NCBI RefSeq assembly: GCF_000176515.1 | Contig: NZ_ADAQ01000011.1 | Location: 682,001 to 746,000, forward strand | DNA length: 64,000 nucleotides | Reading direction: 5' to 3' | Origin: Grimontia hollisae CIP 101886 | GTDB taxonomy: Bacteria > Pseudomonadota > Gammaproteobacteria > Enterobacterales > Vibrionaceae | In this document: piece by piece, positions 8,459-18,755 of the stretch | Position numbering within the stretch: the first letter of the stretch is position 1 | How the letters are laid out: each line of letters begins with the position of its first letter | Notes under the pieces: model-generated | The model's database searches: none | What the model saw: only the letters and a program-made list of their open reading frames with translations | Told to the model about the DNA's origin: nothing | Translations under genes and position numbers: made by a program

Positions 8459-9493
8459 ATGCCTCACAACATCCGAATTGCTGTTTCCCATACAAATGGT
8501 TCCCGCCACTTTGTACTTTCCCCATCACTGAAAAAAGTGTTGCTTTCACTTTTCGTTACCCTGTTGGCGGGCATTGTGGCAAGTATTGCCACCATTTATT
8601 ACCTCAACTACCGTTCAACCACTGCCGAAGTAACACTGAAAGACATGGCGGAGAAGCGCTCTGAGCTCGTCGGTCAGTTAGAAGATCTGAAACAACAGCG
8701 ACAACAACTTGAGCAACTGATCAACAACAAAGAAGAAGAATATGCGCAAACCATCGAGGAAAAAGACAGTCAGTTGAGCTACCTCACTTTACGCGTCTCT
8801 TCGGTGGAAGAAGTACTGGGGCTGGAACAAGACAGTGATGGACCACTGCCGCTTGCCGAGCGTCTGGATGTCGCTGCTATCAACTCCGCTGTACGTGCCA
8901 CTATGTTGCAACTGATCCCAAGCGGTAAGCCGATTGAAAGCTATCGCCGTTCATCAGGCTATGGTTCGCGAACCCACCCTGTTACCGGCAACAAAAAATT
9001 TCACCTGGGTCTGGACTTAACCGCAGACATTGGCACACCGGTCTATGCCCCTGCTGATGGCGTAGTGGAATACAAGCGCCCCAGCCGCAAAACAGGATAT
9101 GGCAACCTTCTGAAAATCGACCATGCTTTTGGCTTTATGACGCTTTACGCACATCTCGACAAGTTCAACGTTAATACCGGTCAGTTCGTTAAAAAAGGCG
9201 ACCTGATTGGTTGGTCAGGCAATACCGGCCTCTCTACCGGCCCTCACCTTCACTATGAGGTCCGTTTTCTGGGCCGCGCGCTGGACCCAAGACACTTTAT
9301 TGCCTGGACGCCGGATAGCTTCGAGTCCCTGTTCAAAAAAGAAGAAAAAGTGACGTGGACCAACCTGGTGAAGATCGTAGAAAGTCTGGTTGCCACCCAA
9401 GTACAACTCGCTGCCGGTGCGGCTACCCAAACAGGCACTGTGATCACGAAAAGAGACGAAAACACCCCCATGGCTATTGCATCAGCCGAGTAA
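8459..9493 (+). CDS. M23 (LytM) family murein endopeptidase
   Basis: 344 residues. There is a short cytoplasmic N-terminus, one membrane segment at ~27-50, then a periplasmic coiled coil (~60-120, EKRSELVGQLEDLKQQRQQL and on). The C-terminal LytM/M23 domain keeps the zinc ligands: HLGLD (first H and D) and HLHYEV (last H), with YAHL between. This arrangement is typical of DD-endopeptidases that open peptidoglycan cross-links for growth or division. The ORF ends at a hairpin shared with radA on the opposite strand. The exact family member cannot be told without alignment. Confidence 0.88.
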   Translation: MPHNIRIAVSHTNGSRHFVLSPSLKKVLLSLFVTLLAGIVASIATIYYLNYRSTTAEVTLKDMAEKRSELVGQLEDLKQQRQQLEQLINNKEEEYAQTIEEKDSQLSYLTLRVSSVEEVLGLEQDSDGPLPLAERLDVAAINSAVRATMLQLIPSGKPIESYRRSSGYGSRTHPVTGNKKFHLGLDLTADIGTPVYAPADGVVEYKRPSRKTGYGNLLKIDHAFGFMTLYAHLDKFNVNTGQFVKKGDLIGWSGNTGLSTGPHLHYEVRFLGRALDPRHFIAWTPDSFESLFKKEEKVTWTNLVKIVESLVATQVQLAAGAATQTGTVITKRDENTPMAIASAE

Positions 9494-9506
9494 CAGGCAA
9501 AACCAG

Positions 9507-9535
9507 AAAAGTGCTATCTGACGTGGCACTTTTTC
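9507..9535. terminator. Bidirectional terminator between M23 peptidase and radA
   Basis: AAAAGTGC (9507-9514) and GCACTTTT (9526-9533) form an 8-bp stem with an 11-base loop, with T runs on both strands. It sits between two converging genes. Confidence 0.7.
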
Positions 9536-9556
9536 CGTTTGGCTTGCTGTTATGGG

Positions 9557-10936
9557 CTAGTCCATTTCATCAAGCACGGTCAGCACGTCAGAAAGCTTGC
9601 TCACGCCATATACCTTCATGCCCGGCATCTCTTTTTTCGGTGCGTTCGCTATCGGTACCACCGCGCGCTGAAAACCGTGCTTGGCCGCTTCCATCAACCT
9701 TTCCTGACCGCTGGGCACCGGACGGATTTCACCGGCAAGGCCCACCTCACCAAACACCACCAAATCACGCGGCAACGGACGGTCCCGAAAGCTTGAAATG
9801 AGTGCCAGCAAAAGCGCAAGGTCAGCACTGGTTTCCGTGACTTTCACGCCACCCACCACGTTGACGAACACATCCTGATCCGACATTTGCAGCCCACCAT
9901 GTTTGTGCAATACCGCCAAAAGCAGCGCCAGACGGTTTTGTTCAAGACCGACAGCCACACGGCGCGGATTGGCAAGCTGGCTGTAATCAACCAGCGCCTG
10001 AAGCTCAACCAACAGCGGGCGGGTTCCCTCCCACAACACCATCACTGAACTGCCAGAGGTGGCTTCCTCTCCCCGCGAGAGGAAAATTGCCGAAGGGTTG
10101 CTCACTTCACGTAACCCCTGACCTGTCATCGCAAACACCCCCAGTTCATTGACTGCACCAAAACGGTTTTTATGACTGCGCAGGGTACGGAAACGGCTGT
10201 CACTGGAACCGTCCAGCAAAATGGAGCAGTCTATACAGTGCTCAAGGACTTTCGGGCCTGCCAGGGTGCCGTCTTTGGTCACGTGGCCCACCATAAAGAT
10301 CGCCACATTGTGCTGCTTGGCATAGCGGGTCAGCGCTGCCGCCGATTCACGCACCTGTGCCACACTGCCCGGCGCCGAGGCAACGTCGGCGCAATGCATC
10401 ACCTGAATCGAGTCAATCACCATGATTTTCGGCTGCTCAGTACGTGCAATCGAACAGATGGTCTCAACGTTGGTTTCAGACAGCATCTTGAGCTTGTCTT
10501 TCGGCAACCCGAGACGCTCGGCACGCATTGCCACCTGTTGGAGCGACTCCTCACCGGTGACATACAGCGTCGGCATCTGGCTGGCAAGCCAGCACATGGT
10601 TTGCAGTAAGAGCGTACTTTTACCTGCCCCCGGGTTACCGCCAATCAGGATAGCCGCCCCAGGCACAATGCCGCCGCCTAACACACGGTCAAGCTCTTTG
10701 AAACCACTGGTAAAGCGCGGCACTTCCTGCAGATCAATCGCCGCCAGCGTCTGCACCTTGGCCTCGGTTGCCCCGGCATAACCGGCGTATTTTTCGGTGC
10801 GAGCCACTGTAGGGGACGCAGCCAAACGTACTTCAGTGATGGTATTCCATGCACCACAGGCAGAACATTGCCCCTGCCAACGTGGGTAATCCGCTCCGCA
10901 GTCGTTGCACACGTAAGCACGTTTTGTCTTCGCCAT
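9557..10936 (-). CDS. radA: DNA repair protein RadA (Sms)
   Basis: 459 residues. RadA is a RecA-related, hexameric ATPase that promotes branch migration of recombination intermediates. The N-terminal C4 zinc finger is complete (C10, C13, C24, C27). Walker A GGNPGAGKST is at 99-108. The RadA-specific KNRFG motif is at 256-260. The C-terminal third is the Lon-like domain with DQDVFVNVVGG and FGEVGLAGEIRPV. The frame extends to 10972, but ATG 10936 gives the canonical MAKTKRAYVC start and has AGGAG at correct spacing. Gene order radA-PilZ-serB here resembles the radA/serB neighbourhood of Vibrio. Confidence 0.96.
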   Translation of the reverse strand: MAKTKRAYVCNDCGADYPRWQGQCSACGAWNTITEVRLAASPTVARTEKYAGYAGATEAKVQTLAAIDLQEVPRFTSGFKELDRVLGGGIVPGAAILIGGNPGAGKSTLLLQTMCWLASQMPTLYVTGEESLQQVAMRAERLGLPKDKLKMLSETNVETICSIARTEQPKIMVIDSIQVMHCADVASAPGSVAQVRESAAALTRYAKQHNVAIFMVGHVTKDGTLAGPKVLEHCIDCSILLDGSSDSRFRTLRSHKNRFGAVNELGVFAMTGQGLREVSNPSAIFLSRGEEATSGSSVMVLWEGTRPLLVELQALVDYSQLANPRRVAVGLEQNRLALLLAVLHKHGGLQMSDQDVFVNVVGGVKVTETSADLALLLALISSFRDRPLPRDLVVFGEVGLAGEIRPVPSGQERLMEAAKHGFQRAVVPIANAPKKEMPGMKVYGVSKLSDVLTVLDEMD

Positions 10937-11072
10937 GACGTCTCCTGTTATCAATTCATACGTGTCTTGCACACAAATTTGCGCATAACTTCACGTCCCA
11001 GAAGGGAATAGGGGTAAACTGTAGGCACCGCTTGCCGTTAAAGATGGCAAGATTCTAACAGACTTTAATGAG

Positions 11073-13409
11073 ATGAAGGACCACGACAAGGCGTTGTTTG
11101 ACCAGCTACTCCCCCTGTATGAGCAAGGAGCTTTTGATGCCGTGCTGGCGAAACTCACCCCCAATAAAAACGCTTCCGAACGTCTAATCATCAAAATGGA
11201 AGTATGTCGCCTGATGTCCCCTTGCCGTAAACCGGTCGATCTGAGGGGGAAAGTGGTAGGCGAATGCCGCCGTTATTTCCTGCATGACATCAATCATTGG
11301 ATGGATGATGTCGCCATCAACCTGTATCACCGCCGTGTCGATATTTATCAAGGCAAGATGGTAATGGGGCTTTGGGAAGAGCTCCACAACACCCCAAACA
11401 GCTACCGCGAACTCCAGCGCCAGAATGGTATGCGGGTTTTGGAGTCACCCAATACCGTTGCTGTTGTGCCGCTGCGTTTTGGTCACTATCTCTCTCGCAG
11501 TGAAAGCCGGCTCCAGCTTTCAACCCGTATCCAGGCCTTTTTGCCAGATGGCACCGAGGTCAACGGCGCAACGATTGATATCTCTAACTCCGGCATGCAA
11601 ATCAAACTGCCTGCATCCTTCCACTATGAAATCGGATCAATGCTGGTGGTCTATTTCCCACAGTTGGGTGATGAGTGTCAACTACATGAGCTGTTTACCG
11701 GGCTGAATTACCGTGTAGTAGGGATTGAACTGAATCTCCATGGCGACAGCTTTCAGCGGCTTCGCCTGCGTTTGACGAGCAGTACGGACGCAGTAAAAAG
11801 GGCCATTGAGATTAAGTCCCTGACGAGCGATCTGGCCTCGTGCACTGAAAATGAAGACAAGTTCCTGACAACCCGCTCCCATGCGTATGAGCAGGTGTTT
11901 CTGGAACAGACCCCTTCTCTGCCCCTGTTTTTTTGCGGTAACACGCTAAGATACAGCCTGCTGACCGACCAGAACCGGGCGCTTTGGGATTATTGGCACG
12001 ATGAACGTAACCAACCGGTTATAGACAAACTTTTCTCTGAAAAGCGCTTGCAATACCTTGCACTGGATGGCCTGACCAGTTGTGAAACCCTGGTGTATTG
12101 CTTTAGCCATCAGCAAGGGGAGAAAATCTTCTTTTTTTCTGCCTGTCCGACAGAACTGAGCACAGAACTGCGTCACCTTTTCTGGCATGTGGGCAGTTCA
12201 CGTCCGTCATGGCGCGTGCTTCGTGTGACCATGGCCAGGATCAGCGAGGAAGATGCACGCCGCTTACAGGAAACCTCTCCGGCACACATTCAACAAATTG
12301 ATGAAATGACCCATATCGCGACCATCCAGGATCTAACCCTGTCGTCGATAAACGGTGATTTCCGTATCCCGGTAAAACCCAAGCTTTCTACCAAACAACT
12401 CAACCCGTTTGTGCACCCACGCGACCCGATTTTACCCATTGAGGCCATGCCATCAATGTTGGCGCCACAGCGTAAAGAACCACGCTATCAACACCGGACC
12501 AAAATTACCCTTCTTCATCATCTGACCGGAGAGTTGCAAGGACAAACCATCGACTTTTCCACCCGAGGCCTCAATGTCGAGCTCGACAAGCCGTTCACCG
12601 GCAGCAAACTCCAGGAAGTGTCGGTGACGTTTACCGCACTGAAACGCGTCGATCCGGCGGCACCGTTGGGGAAAATGCCTTACAAAGTGGTGCAGATCAG
12701 TGAAGACAGAGTCAATATCAAACTGGCCTTGTTAGACGACAAGTACAGCAAACACCGCAGTCATTACCTGCAAAGGCTGATTGAACACAACCAGCACAAA
12801 CTGATGCTCGACAATGAACACCTGCCGGATGCGCCGCTGCTGCATGCCATGCACCAGATGCTGCTGACACGCCTGTCAGCCACCCCCTATTTTCTTACCC
12901 GCCGTGGCGAGACACTTCACGTCTCTGCCATTGGTGCAAACTTCCCGGGGAATGAGTTAAGCCGTCTTCTGCAAAAAAGTGCAGGTTCCGGCATGATGTC
13001 GCTAGGCGCTGTGCTTGGCGAGCATCTATCAAAATACGCTACCCCAGTAACCCGTCAGCGCAACCGCCAGACACAGATATGCCATGAGTTCTATATTGCG
13101 GCGACGTTTACTGACGGAACAATGGTTGACATAACTTCCCGCCCACTGGAAAGCTTCAATTCCCCGGAAGCACGTAAGATATTTATCTCTCAGGCGAGAA
13201 AACGCGGTAAGTTTTTTGCCGTAAGAAACTGGCTACAACCTCTGGATAACGGCAGCCAATGGCTGACACCAGAAACGTTGGAGCCACTGCTGCGCCTTTC
13301 GACACAACGGGCGCGGCAACTTGAAGTGGAATTCACCGCACTCTGTGCCTACGGCGAGATGAGCGACATTACCGATGAAGTGTTGCGCCGCCTGGAGATC
13401 GGCGGATAA
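11073..13409 (+). CDS. Large PilZ domain protein (PlzC-like position)
   Basis: 778 residues without signal peptide or clear membrane segment. Two PilZ-like regions are visible. The first, at ~141-250, has SRSESRLQLSTR and DISNSG (169-174). The second, at ~467-580, has RKEPRYQHR and DFSTRG (494-499), the better match to the c-di-GMP-binding RxxxR plus D/NxSxxG pattern. The rest (1-140, 250-460, 580-778) is not recognised. From memory, the gene between radA and serB in V. cholerae encodes the PilZ protein PlzC; I use that only as positional support. It is divergent from radA and convergent with serB, so it is a single-gene transcript. Confidence 0.85.
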   Translation: MKDHDKALFDQLLPLYEQGAFDAVLAKLTPNKNASERLIIKMEVCRLMSPCRKPVDLRGKVVGECRRYFLHDINHWMDDVAINLYHRRVDIYQGKMVMGLWEELHNTPNSYRELQRQNGMRVLESPNTVAVVPLRFGHYLSRSESRLQLSTRIQAFLPDGTEVNGATIDISNSGMQIKLPASFHYEIGSMLVVYFPQLGDECQLHELFTGLNYRVVGIELNLHGDSFQRLRLRLTSSTDAVKRAIEIKSLTSDLASCTENEDKFLTTRSHAYEQVFLEQTPSLPLFFCGNTLRYSLLTDQNRALWDYWHDERNQPVIDKLFSEKRLQYLALDGLTSCETLVYCFSHQQGEKIFFFSACPTELSTELRHLFWHVGSSRPSWRVLRVTMARISEEDARRLQETSPAHIQQIDEMTHIATIQDLTLSSINGDFRIPVKPKLSTKQLNPFVHPRDPILPIEAMPSMLAPQRKEPRYQHRTKITLLHHLTGELQGQTIDFSTRGLNVELDKPFTGSKLQEVSVTFTALKRVDPAAPLGKMPYKVVQISEDRVNIKLALLDDKYSKHRSHYLQRLIEHNQHKLMLDNEHLPDAPLLHAMHQMLLTRLSATPYFLTRRGETLHVSAIGANFPGNELSRLLQKSAGSGMMSLGAVLGEHLSKYATPVTRQRNRQTQICHEFYIAATFTDGTMVDITSRPLESFNSPEARKIFISQARKRGKFFAVRNWLQPLDNGSQWLTPETLEPLLRLSTQRARQLEVEFTALCAYGEMSDITDEVLRRLEIGG

Positions 13410-13424
13410 CACATCGCTGGAGAT

Positions 13425-13448
13425 AAAAAAGGATGTCTCACGACATCC
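13425..13448 (-). terminator. Intrinsic terminator of serB
   Basis: On the minus strand GGATGTC and its complement (13442-13448 / 13431-13437) form a 7-bp stem with a 4-base loop followed by six T residues (13430-13425). It also lies at the end of the converging PilZ gene. Confidence 0.8.
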
Positions 13449-13471
13449 CTCCGGCTTGCATCAAAACGTGC

Positions 13472-14437
13472 TTACCATCCGAGGCGCTGAGGCAGCAAGG
13501 ACGTCGACAACACACAAAGTACGCCCCCTAAATCCGCATGGCGGATAGCCACCTGCGCCGCCTGCTGCACTTTCGGTTTAGCATGATAGGCAATACCAAG
13601 GCCTGCTGCGGACATCATCACCAAATCGTTCGCGCCGTCCCCCACCGCAAGGGTATTGGCAGGCATCAGTTCATAGCGTTCTGCTAAATCGACCAGAATA
13701 TCCGCCTTACGCTGGGCATCAACCACGTTGCCCGCCACTTCCCCTGTCAACTTGCCGTTTTCGATAACCAGTTGGTTAGATTCCGCATAGGTGAGTGACA
13801 GGTCTTGTTTCAGCTTGTCCGAAAACCAGGTAAAGCCACCGGAGGCAATAGCGACTTTCCAGCCACGGGCTTGCAGTGAAGCCGTCAGCGGTTTCATGCC
13901 CGGCATATAAGGAAGGGTGTCACGCACCTGTTCAAGCACAGAAACATCGGTGCCTTTGAGTGTCGCCACGCGCTGGCGCAGGCTCTCTTCAAAGTCGAGC
14001 TCCCCGCGCATTGCCCGCTCTGTCACTTCCGCGACTTGCTCGCCGACACCAGCCAGCTTGGCGATTTCATCAATACACTCAATCTGGATAGCGGTCGAGT
14101 CCATATCAAACAGCGCCAGTCCCGGCTCATACAGGTTAGGAATGTTATCAAGTCCGGCACAATCCAGTGCCAGCGCATCACAAAGTTGCACCACCTCCGG
14201 CGTCAATGGGCCGCGCATCAGCAATACGTCATAAGGACCGACTGTCCAGCCTGTCAGCGGTAATACGTCTTCGCCAAGGAAAAACGAAAGATCTTCCAGT
14301 GCACCAGGGCTGATAGAGTGGCCATACAGGATCCATCCTGCCAAGCGGCAATCGGAAGGGCGAAAATCCCGGATAGTGGGGAATCGGTTCAACAATTTAA
14401 CGTGCTTTTTGATCGGATAAGCAGATAATGCACTCAT
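13472..14437 (-). CDS. serB: Phosphoserine phosphatase SerB
   Basis: 321 residues, the last step of serine biosynthesis. It is a HAD-superfamily hydrolase: DMDST with nucleophile D111 and acid/base D113, SGGFTWF (motif II), and the late GDGANDLVMM motif for magnesium. The N-terminal ~100 residues form the extra domain found in proteobacterial SerB. The start has AAGGA nine bases upstream. It is divergent from ytjB with a 175-bp gap, the same ytjB/serB/radA grouping as in E. coli. Confidence 0.95.
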   Translation of the reverse strand: MSALSAYPIKKHVKLLNRFPTIRDFRPSDCRLAGWILYGHSISPGALEDLSFFLGEDVLPLTGWTVGPYDVLLMRGPLTPEVVQLCDALALDCAGLDNIPNLYEPGLALFDMDSTAIQIECIDEIAKLAGVGEQVAEVTERAMRGELDFEESLRQRVATLKGTDVSVLEQVRDTLPYMPGMKPLTASLQARGWKVAIASGGFTWFSDKLKQDLSLTYAESNQLVIENGKLTGEVAGNVVDAQRKADILVDLAERYELMPANTLAVGDGANDLVMMSAAGLGIAYHAKPKVQQAAQVAIRHADLGGVLCVLSTSLLPQRLGW

Positions 14438-14612
14438 TGCATAAAGTCCTTTTTAAGAGATAGCCTTACTATAACAAAGAGTGCCAGTGATCACAGCACA
14501 GCGGTAGCTTGCTTTTTTCCAGTCAGAACCGCAAACTGAGCCGGAGCGTGTAGCGCCCTACTCTTTATTTGTTGTGGTAACACGTTAGATACCGCCTTAG
14601 CTTGGACAGTTT

Positions 14613-15221
14613 ATGCTGCAAATAAATAGAAAACGCCTAAAAAGGCTTTGGCAATTCATTGTTGTGGTCGCCTGTTTTTCCACAGTAATGATGCTGTTTA
14701 TGTACAGTAATCAATTAAATAACCGCAATTACAAAATGCTTTATGACCAGACAGAATCACTGTCTCGTGTCATTCTCCGTCAGGCTGCGGCAACAGCGCA
14801 CACGGCACTTGTCAGTGACGATGTAGCGTCACTCCAGACGTTAGTCAACCACTTGCAAAGCGAGCCATTGATCCTGGATGCAGCGGTTTATGATATCAAG
14901 GGGAAACGGGTAGCAAGCTCGCTTAGTGCGATGCCACTGGAAGAGCTGACTGGATTGAATACCCCACTATCGGTCGCCAGCATTGGCCGCCAGCAACTGG
15001 TGGAGCCTATTGCCGAAAACGGCAATATATCCGGCTTTATCCGGATCACGCTGGAACATGGGGAAGTGATCAAGGCTGCCTCAAACCGCCTTGAGCAAAG
15101 CATTAATCTGGTGCGTGCGATGATACTGGTGGCCATCGCCACCGGCGCCCTGTTGATCTTCACTTTCGCCAACCGCCGCGATTTATGGCGCTCGACGTTT
15201 CTGTTGAAGAGTAACGACTAG
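14613..15221 (+). CDS. ytjB: AhpA/YtjB (SMP) family inner-membrane protein
   Basis: 202 residues. It has one membrane segment near the N-terminus (LWQFIVVVACFSTVMMLFMY), a periplasmic loop of about 130 residues, and a second segment near the C-terminus (AMILVAIATGALLIFTFA). That topology and the divergent pairing with serB match YtjB/SMP. The periplasmic part resembles a small sensor fold (VYDIKGKRVASS), but there is no signalling output domain. The molecular function is not established. Confidence 0.85.
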   Translation: MLQINRKRLKRLWQFIVVVACFSTVMMLFMYSNQLNNRNYKMLYDQTESLSRVILRQAAATAHTALVSDDVASLQTLVNHLQSEPLILDAAVYDIKGKRVASSLSAMPLEELTGLNTPLSVASIGRQQLVEPIAENGNISGFIRITLEHGEVIKAASNRLEQSINLVRAMILVAIATGALLIFTFANRRDLWRSTFLLKSND

Positions 15222-15234
15222 CAGAGCGACGAGC

Positions 15235-15270
15235 GGACCTAGGTCCTAGGTCCTAGGTCCTAGGTCCTAG
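15235..15270. repeat. Tandem heptamer GGTCCTA array
   Basis: Four perfect GGTCCTA units (15242-15269) preceded by one variant, GGACCTA (15235-15241). It lies 13 bp after the ytjB stop and just before the deoD terminator. It is related to the GGTCCTG array at 3392-3419. Confidence 0.9.
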
Positions 15271-15291
15271 AAGAAATTTTCCCCAGAATGC

Positions 15292-15319
15292 AAAAAGGAT
15301 GGCCAAAGCCATCCTTTTT
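15292..15319. terminator. Terminator of the deo genes (also serves ytjB)
   Basis: A perfect 12-bp stem AAAAAGGATGGC / GCCATCCTTTTT (15292-15303 and 15308-15319) with a CAAA loop and T runs on both strands. It lies 22 bp beyond the deoD stop. Confidence 0.9.
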
Positions 15320-15341
15320 CATTGCTGTCTGTCAGCAGGCC

Positions 15342-16067
15342 TTACGCTTCTTCTGCGTCGCCCAGCAGAACAGATTCCAGTGCAATTTCAATCATCTCGT
15401 TGAACGTGGTTTGACGCTCGTCAGAGGTGGTTTGCTCGCCAGTCTTGATGTGGTCAGACACGGTACAGATAGTCAGTGCTTTCGCGCCGTATTCCGCTGC
15501 CACACCGTAGATACCTGCGGCTTCCATTTCCACACCCAGGATGCCGTACTTCGCCATGGTGTCGAAGAATTCTGGTTCTGGTGAGTAGAACAGGTCTGCT
15601 GAGAAGATGTTACCCACACGTACGTTGATACCTTTTGCTTTCGCTGCATCTACCGCGTTGCGGGTCATGTCGAAGTCTGCAATCGCGGCAAAATCGTGAC
15701 CACCAAAACGGGTACGGTTGATTTTCGCATCTGTCGACGCGCCAACACCGATGATCACTTCACGCAGTTTTACGTCTTCACGTACTGCACCGCAGCTACC
15801 CACGCGGATGATTTTCTTCACGCCGAAGTCTTTGATCAGCTCAGTCGCGTAGATTGAGCAAGACGGGATACCCATACCGTGGCCCATCACAGAGATCTTG
15901 CGGCCTTTATAGGTACCGGTGAAGCCGAACATGTTGCGAACATCACAAACTTGCTTTACGTCTTCCAGGAAGGTTTCTGCAATGTATTTTGCGCGCAGCG
16001 GATCGCCTGGCATCAGAACTACATCTGCAAAATCACCCATTTCGGCATTGATATGTGGAGTTGCCAT
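15342..16067 (-). CDS. deoD: Purine nucleoside phosphorylase DeoD
   Basis: 241 residues, the hexameric bacterial-type enzyme that phosphorolyses purine (deoxy)nucleosides to base and (deoxy)ribose-1-phosphate. [15 protein letters not shown] gives the phosphate-binding loop, RVGSCGA follows, and [13 protein letters not shown] holds the ribose-binding Met-Glu. [10 protein letters not shown] carries the catalytic Asp. The start has AAGGA at 8-9 bases. It is the last gene of a deoC-A-B-D series on the minus strand, separated from deoB by about 100 bp with a structured spacer. Confidence 0.96.
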   Translation of the reverse strand: MATPHINAEMGDFADVVLMPGDPLRAKYIAETFLEDVKQVCDVRNMFGFTGTYKGRKISVMGHGMGIPSCSIYATELIKDFGVKKIIRVGSCGAVREDVKLREVIIGVGASTDAKINRTRFGGHDFAAIADFDMTRNAVDAAKAKGINVRVGNIFSADLFYSPEPEFFDTMAKYGILGVEMEAAGIYGVAAEYGAKALTICTVSDHIKTGEQTTSDERQTTFNEMIEIALESVLLGDAEEA

Positions 16068-16101
16068 TTTTTATTTCCTTTTGATCAAATCTCGGCCGTA
16101 A

Positions 16102-16142
16102 CCGATGCTTATCTGACCGCAACCTCCGGGGTTGCCCATCGG
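16102..16142 (-). other. Structured spacer between deoB and deoD
   Basis: Two nested inverted repeats: CCGATG / CATCGG (16102-16107 and 16137-16142) outside GCAACC / GGTTGC (16119-16124 and 16130-16135). There is no T run, so it is more likely an mRNA processing or stabilising hairpin than a terminator. Confidence 0.45.
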
Positions 16143-16168
16143 GCTGCGACCGGAATCTAATGTGGGAA

Positions 16169-17389
16169 TTACAGGAAAGACTTTCCGTATTCCATATCAG
16201 ACGTACCGAAGTACGCCGCCAGAGACTGGCCAATGTCGGCGAAGGTATCACGGCGGCCCAGTGAGCCTGCTTTTACCTGCTTACCATACACCAGCACAGG
16301 AATGTGCTCACGGGTGTGATCGGTACCTGTCCAGGTTGGGTCACAGCCGTGGTCTGCCGTCAGGATCAGGATATCGTCTTCACGCAACATCTCGATGATC
16401 TCAGGTAAACGCTTGTCGAAATACTCGAGTGCAGCCGCATAACCTGCCACGTTGCGACGGTGGCCATACTGTGAGTCGAAATCAACGAAGTTGGTAAAGA
16501 TGATTTGGTTGTCACCCTCTTCCTGAATGGCCGCTTTCGTGGCATCAAACAGGGCTTCCAGACCGGTTGCTTTCACCTTCTTGGTGATGCCGCAATGTGC
16601 GTAAATATCGGCAATCTTACCGATAGACACCACATCCCCGCCTTTTTCGTCAACCAGCTTTTGCAGCACGGTCGCTGAAGGTGGCTCGACAGACAGGTCA
16701 CGGCGGTTGCCGGTACGCTCAAACTGGCCTTTACCCGGACCGATAAACGGACGCGCAATCACACGGCCGATGTTGTAGTCTTCCAGCTCTTCACGGGCAA
16801 TCTGGCAAAGCTCTAGCAGGCGATCCAGACCGAAGGTTTCTTCGTGACAGGCAATCTGGAATACCGAGTCTGCTGAGGTATAGAAAATTGGCAGGCCCGT
16901 CTTCATGTGCTCTTCACCCAGATCGTCAAGGATCTGGGTACCTGATGCATGACAGTTACCTAAAAAGCCCGGCAAACCGGCACGCGCCAGGATGCGATCT
17001 GTCAATTCTTTCGGGAAGCTGTTTTCTTTGTCGGTGAAATAACCCCAGTCAAACAGCACAGGCACACCGGCAATTTCCCAGTGGCCGGAAGGGGTGTCTT
17101 TACCGGAAGAAAGCTCAGCTGCATGGCCGTAGGCACCGATGATTTCAGCGTTTGGATCCAGCCCTTCCGGGAAGTAGCCAGATGACTCTTCACATGCTTT
17201 CCCCAGACCCAGCGCATTAAGATTAGGCAGCGTCAGAGGCCCCTGACGATCGTCATTGTTTGCATGGCCTGCCGCACATGCTTTCGCAATGGAGCCCAGG
17301 GTATTGGCGCCCACATCACCAAATTTGTGGGCATCTTCGGTGGCACCGATCCCAAAAGAATCCAGTACCAAAATAATCGCGCGTTTCAT
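16169..17389 (-). CDS. deoB: Phosphopentomutase DeoB
   Basis: 406 residues. It interconverts (deoxy)ribose-1- and -5-phosphates, feeding DeoC. It is an alkaline-phosphatase-fold enzyme: the metal-binding Asp at position 10 in [10 protein letters not shown], then DTPSGHWE, and the C-terminal [20 protein letters not shown] with the remaining metal ligands. The open frame reaches 17524, but ATG 17389 gives the family start and has AGGAGA upstream. It begins 10 bp after deoA ends, so the two are translated from one message. Confidence 0.96.
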   Translation of the reverse strand: MKRAIILVLDSFGIGATEDAHKFGDVGANTLGSIAKACAAGHANNDDRQGPLTLPNLNALGLGKACEESSGYFPEGLDPNAEIIGAYGHAAELSSGKDTPSGHWEIAGVPVLFDWGYFTDKENSFPKELTDRILARAGLPGFLGNCHASGTQILDDLGEEHMKTGLPIFYTSADSVFQIACHEETFGLDRLLELCQIAREELEDYNIGRVIARPFIGPGKGQFERTGNRRDLSVEPPSATVLQKLVDEKGGDVVSIGKIADIYAHCGITKKVKATGLEALFDATKAAIQEEGDNQIIFTNFVDFDSQYGHRRNVAGYAAALEYFDKRLPEIIEMLREDDILILTADHGCDPTWTGTDHTREHIPVLVYGKQVKAGSLGRRDTFADIGQSLAAYFGTSDMEYGKSFL

Positions 17390-17399
17390 GATCGTCTCC

Positions 17400-18731
17400 T
17401 TAGACGTCTTGTGGGCCAATCTGACGATACACGTCAGGGGTAGCCTGTGGTGCTTCATCCTCAATGCGCATCGCAGCATGAAGTTCTGCTGCAGCCTGTT
17501 GCCATGCTGCTTCATCCTTGGCATGGACTACTGCCAACGGCGTGGTACTGTCAACATGCATCCCAAAACGGATAACATCGCTAACACCCACGGAATAATC
17601 AATGATATCGCTGGCAACACGGCGTCCACCACCAAGGCCAACGACGGCCATGCCTATCGCACGGGTGTCCATCGCGGAGACAAACCCCGCTCGGCTGGCA
17701 AACACAGGTTTCACCACGTTTGCTGTTGCCAGATATTGACGATAGTTCTCAACGAAATCGAGCGGACCGCCCAGGCCTGCTACCATCTTGCCGAAACACT
17801 CTGCCGCCTTGCCGTTATCCAGCACGGTTTGCAGTTTGTTCATGGCTTCGTCTTTGTCTTTCGCCAGGCCACTGATGGTCAGCATTTCTGCGCAAAGCGC
17901 CATAGTGACAGTATACAAGCGAGGGTTACGGTATTCGCCTGTCAGGAACTGTACAGCTTCTTTCACCTCAAGTGCGTTACCCGCGCTTGATGCCAGCACC
18001 TGGTTCATGTCAGTCAACAGTGAACTGGTTCGGGTGCCTGCGCCGTTCGCCACAGCAACGATGGTTTTCGCCAGTTCTTCGGATTTTTCGTACGTCGGCA
18101 TAAAGGCACCGGAGCCGACTTTTACGTCCATCACCAGCGATTCCAGACCTGCAGCCAGTTTCTTCGACAGGATGGAGGCGGTGATCAGGGAAATATTGTC
18201 GACGGTCGCAGTCACATCACGGGTCGCGTATACGCGCTTGTCCGCCGGAGCCAGATCACCGGTCTGGCCGATAATAGCCACCCCCGCCTCTTTGGTCACC
18301 TTGCCGAAAACGTCATTGCTCGGCGTAATGTTATAACCCGGAATCGCTTCCAGTTTATCCAGCGTACCGCCGGTATGACCCAGACCGCGGCCTGAAATCA
18401 TGGGTACGTAACCCCCGCATGCGGCGACCATTGGCCCAAGCATCAGGGACGTCACATCGCCCACACCGCCGGTGCTGTGTTTATCGACGATAGGACCATC
18501 AAAATGCATGTGTGACCAGTCAATCACCATGCCTGAATCACGCATTGCACAGGTCAGTGCGACACGCTCATCCATGGTCATGTCATTGAAGTACACTGCC
18601 ATGGCAAATGCGGCAATCTGTCCTTCAGAAACCGTTTCTTTCGCGATGCCCTGGATAAAAAAGTTAATTTCTTCAGACGTCAGCGCAATGTTGTCACGCT
18701 TCTTTCTGATGATTTCCTGGGGAAGGTACAT
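17400..18731 (-). CDS. deoA: Thymidine phosphorylase DeoA
   Basis: 443 residues, the family length. It splits thymidine and deoxyuridine into base and deoxyribose-1-phosphate. The glycine-rich phosphate-binding motif KHSTGGVGD starts at K84, and [18 protein letters not shown] is the second conserved stretch. ATG 18731 gives [13 protein letters not shown], the canonical start, with GAGG seven bases upstream; four extra upstream codons were rejected. It lies between deoC and deoB. Confidence 0.96.
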   Translation of the reverse strand: MYLPQEIIRKKRDNIALTSEEINFFIQGIAKETVSEGQIAAFAMAVYFNDMTMDERVALTCAMRDSGMVIDWSHMHFDGPIVDKHSTGGVGDVTSLMLGPMVAACGGYVPMISGRGLGHTGGTLDKLEAIPGYNITPSNDVFGKVTKEAGVAIIGQTGDLAPADKRVYATRDVTATVDNISLITASILSKKLAAGLESLVMDVKVGSGAFMPTYEKSEELAKTIVAVANGAGTRTSSLLTDMNQVLASSAGNALEVKEAVQFLTGEYRNPRLYTVTMALCAEMLTISGLAKDKDEAMNKLQTVLDNGKAAECFGKMVAGLGGPLDFVENYRQYLATANVVKPVFASRAGFVSAMDTRAIGMAVVGLGGGRRVASDIIDYSVGVSDVIRFGMHVDSTTPLAVVHAKDEAAWQQAAAELHAAMRIEDEAPQATPDVYRQIGPQDV

Positions 18732-18755
18732 AGTCGACCTCACAAACTGGATATC

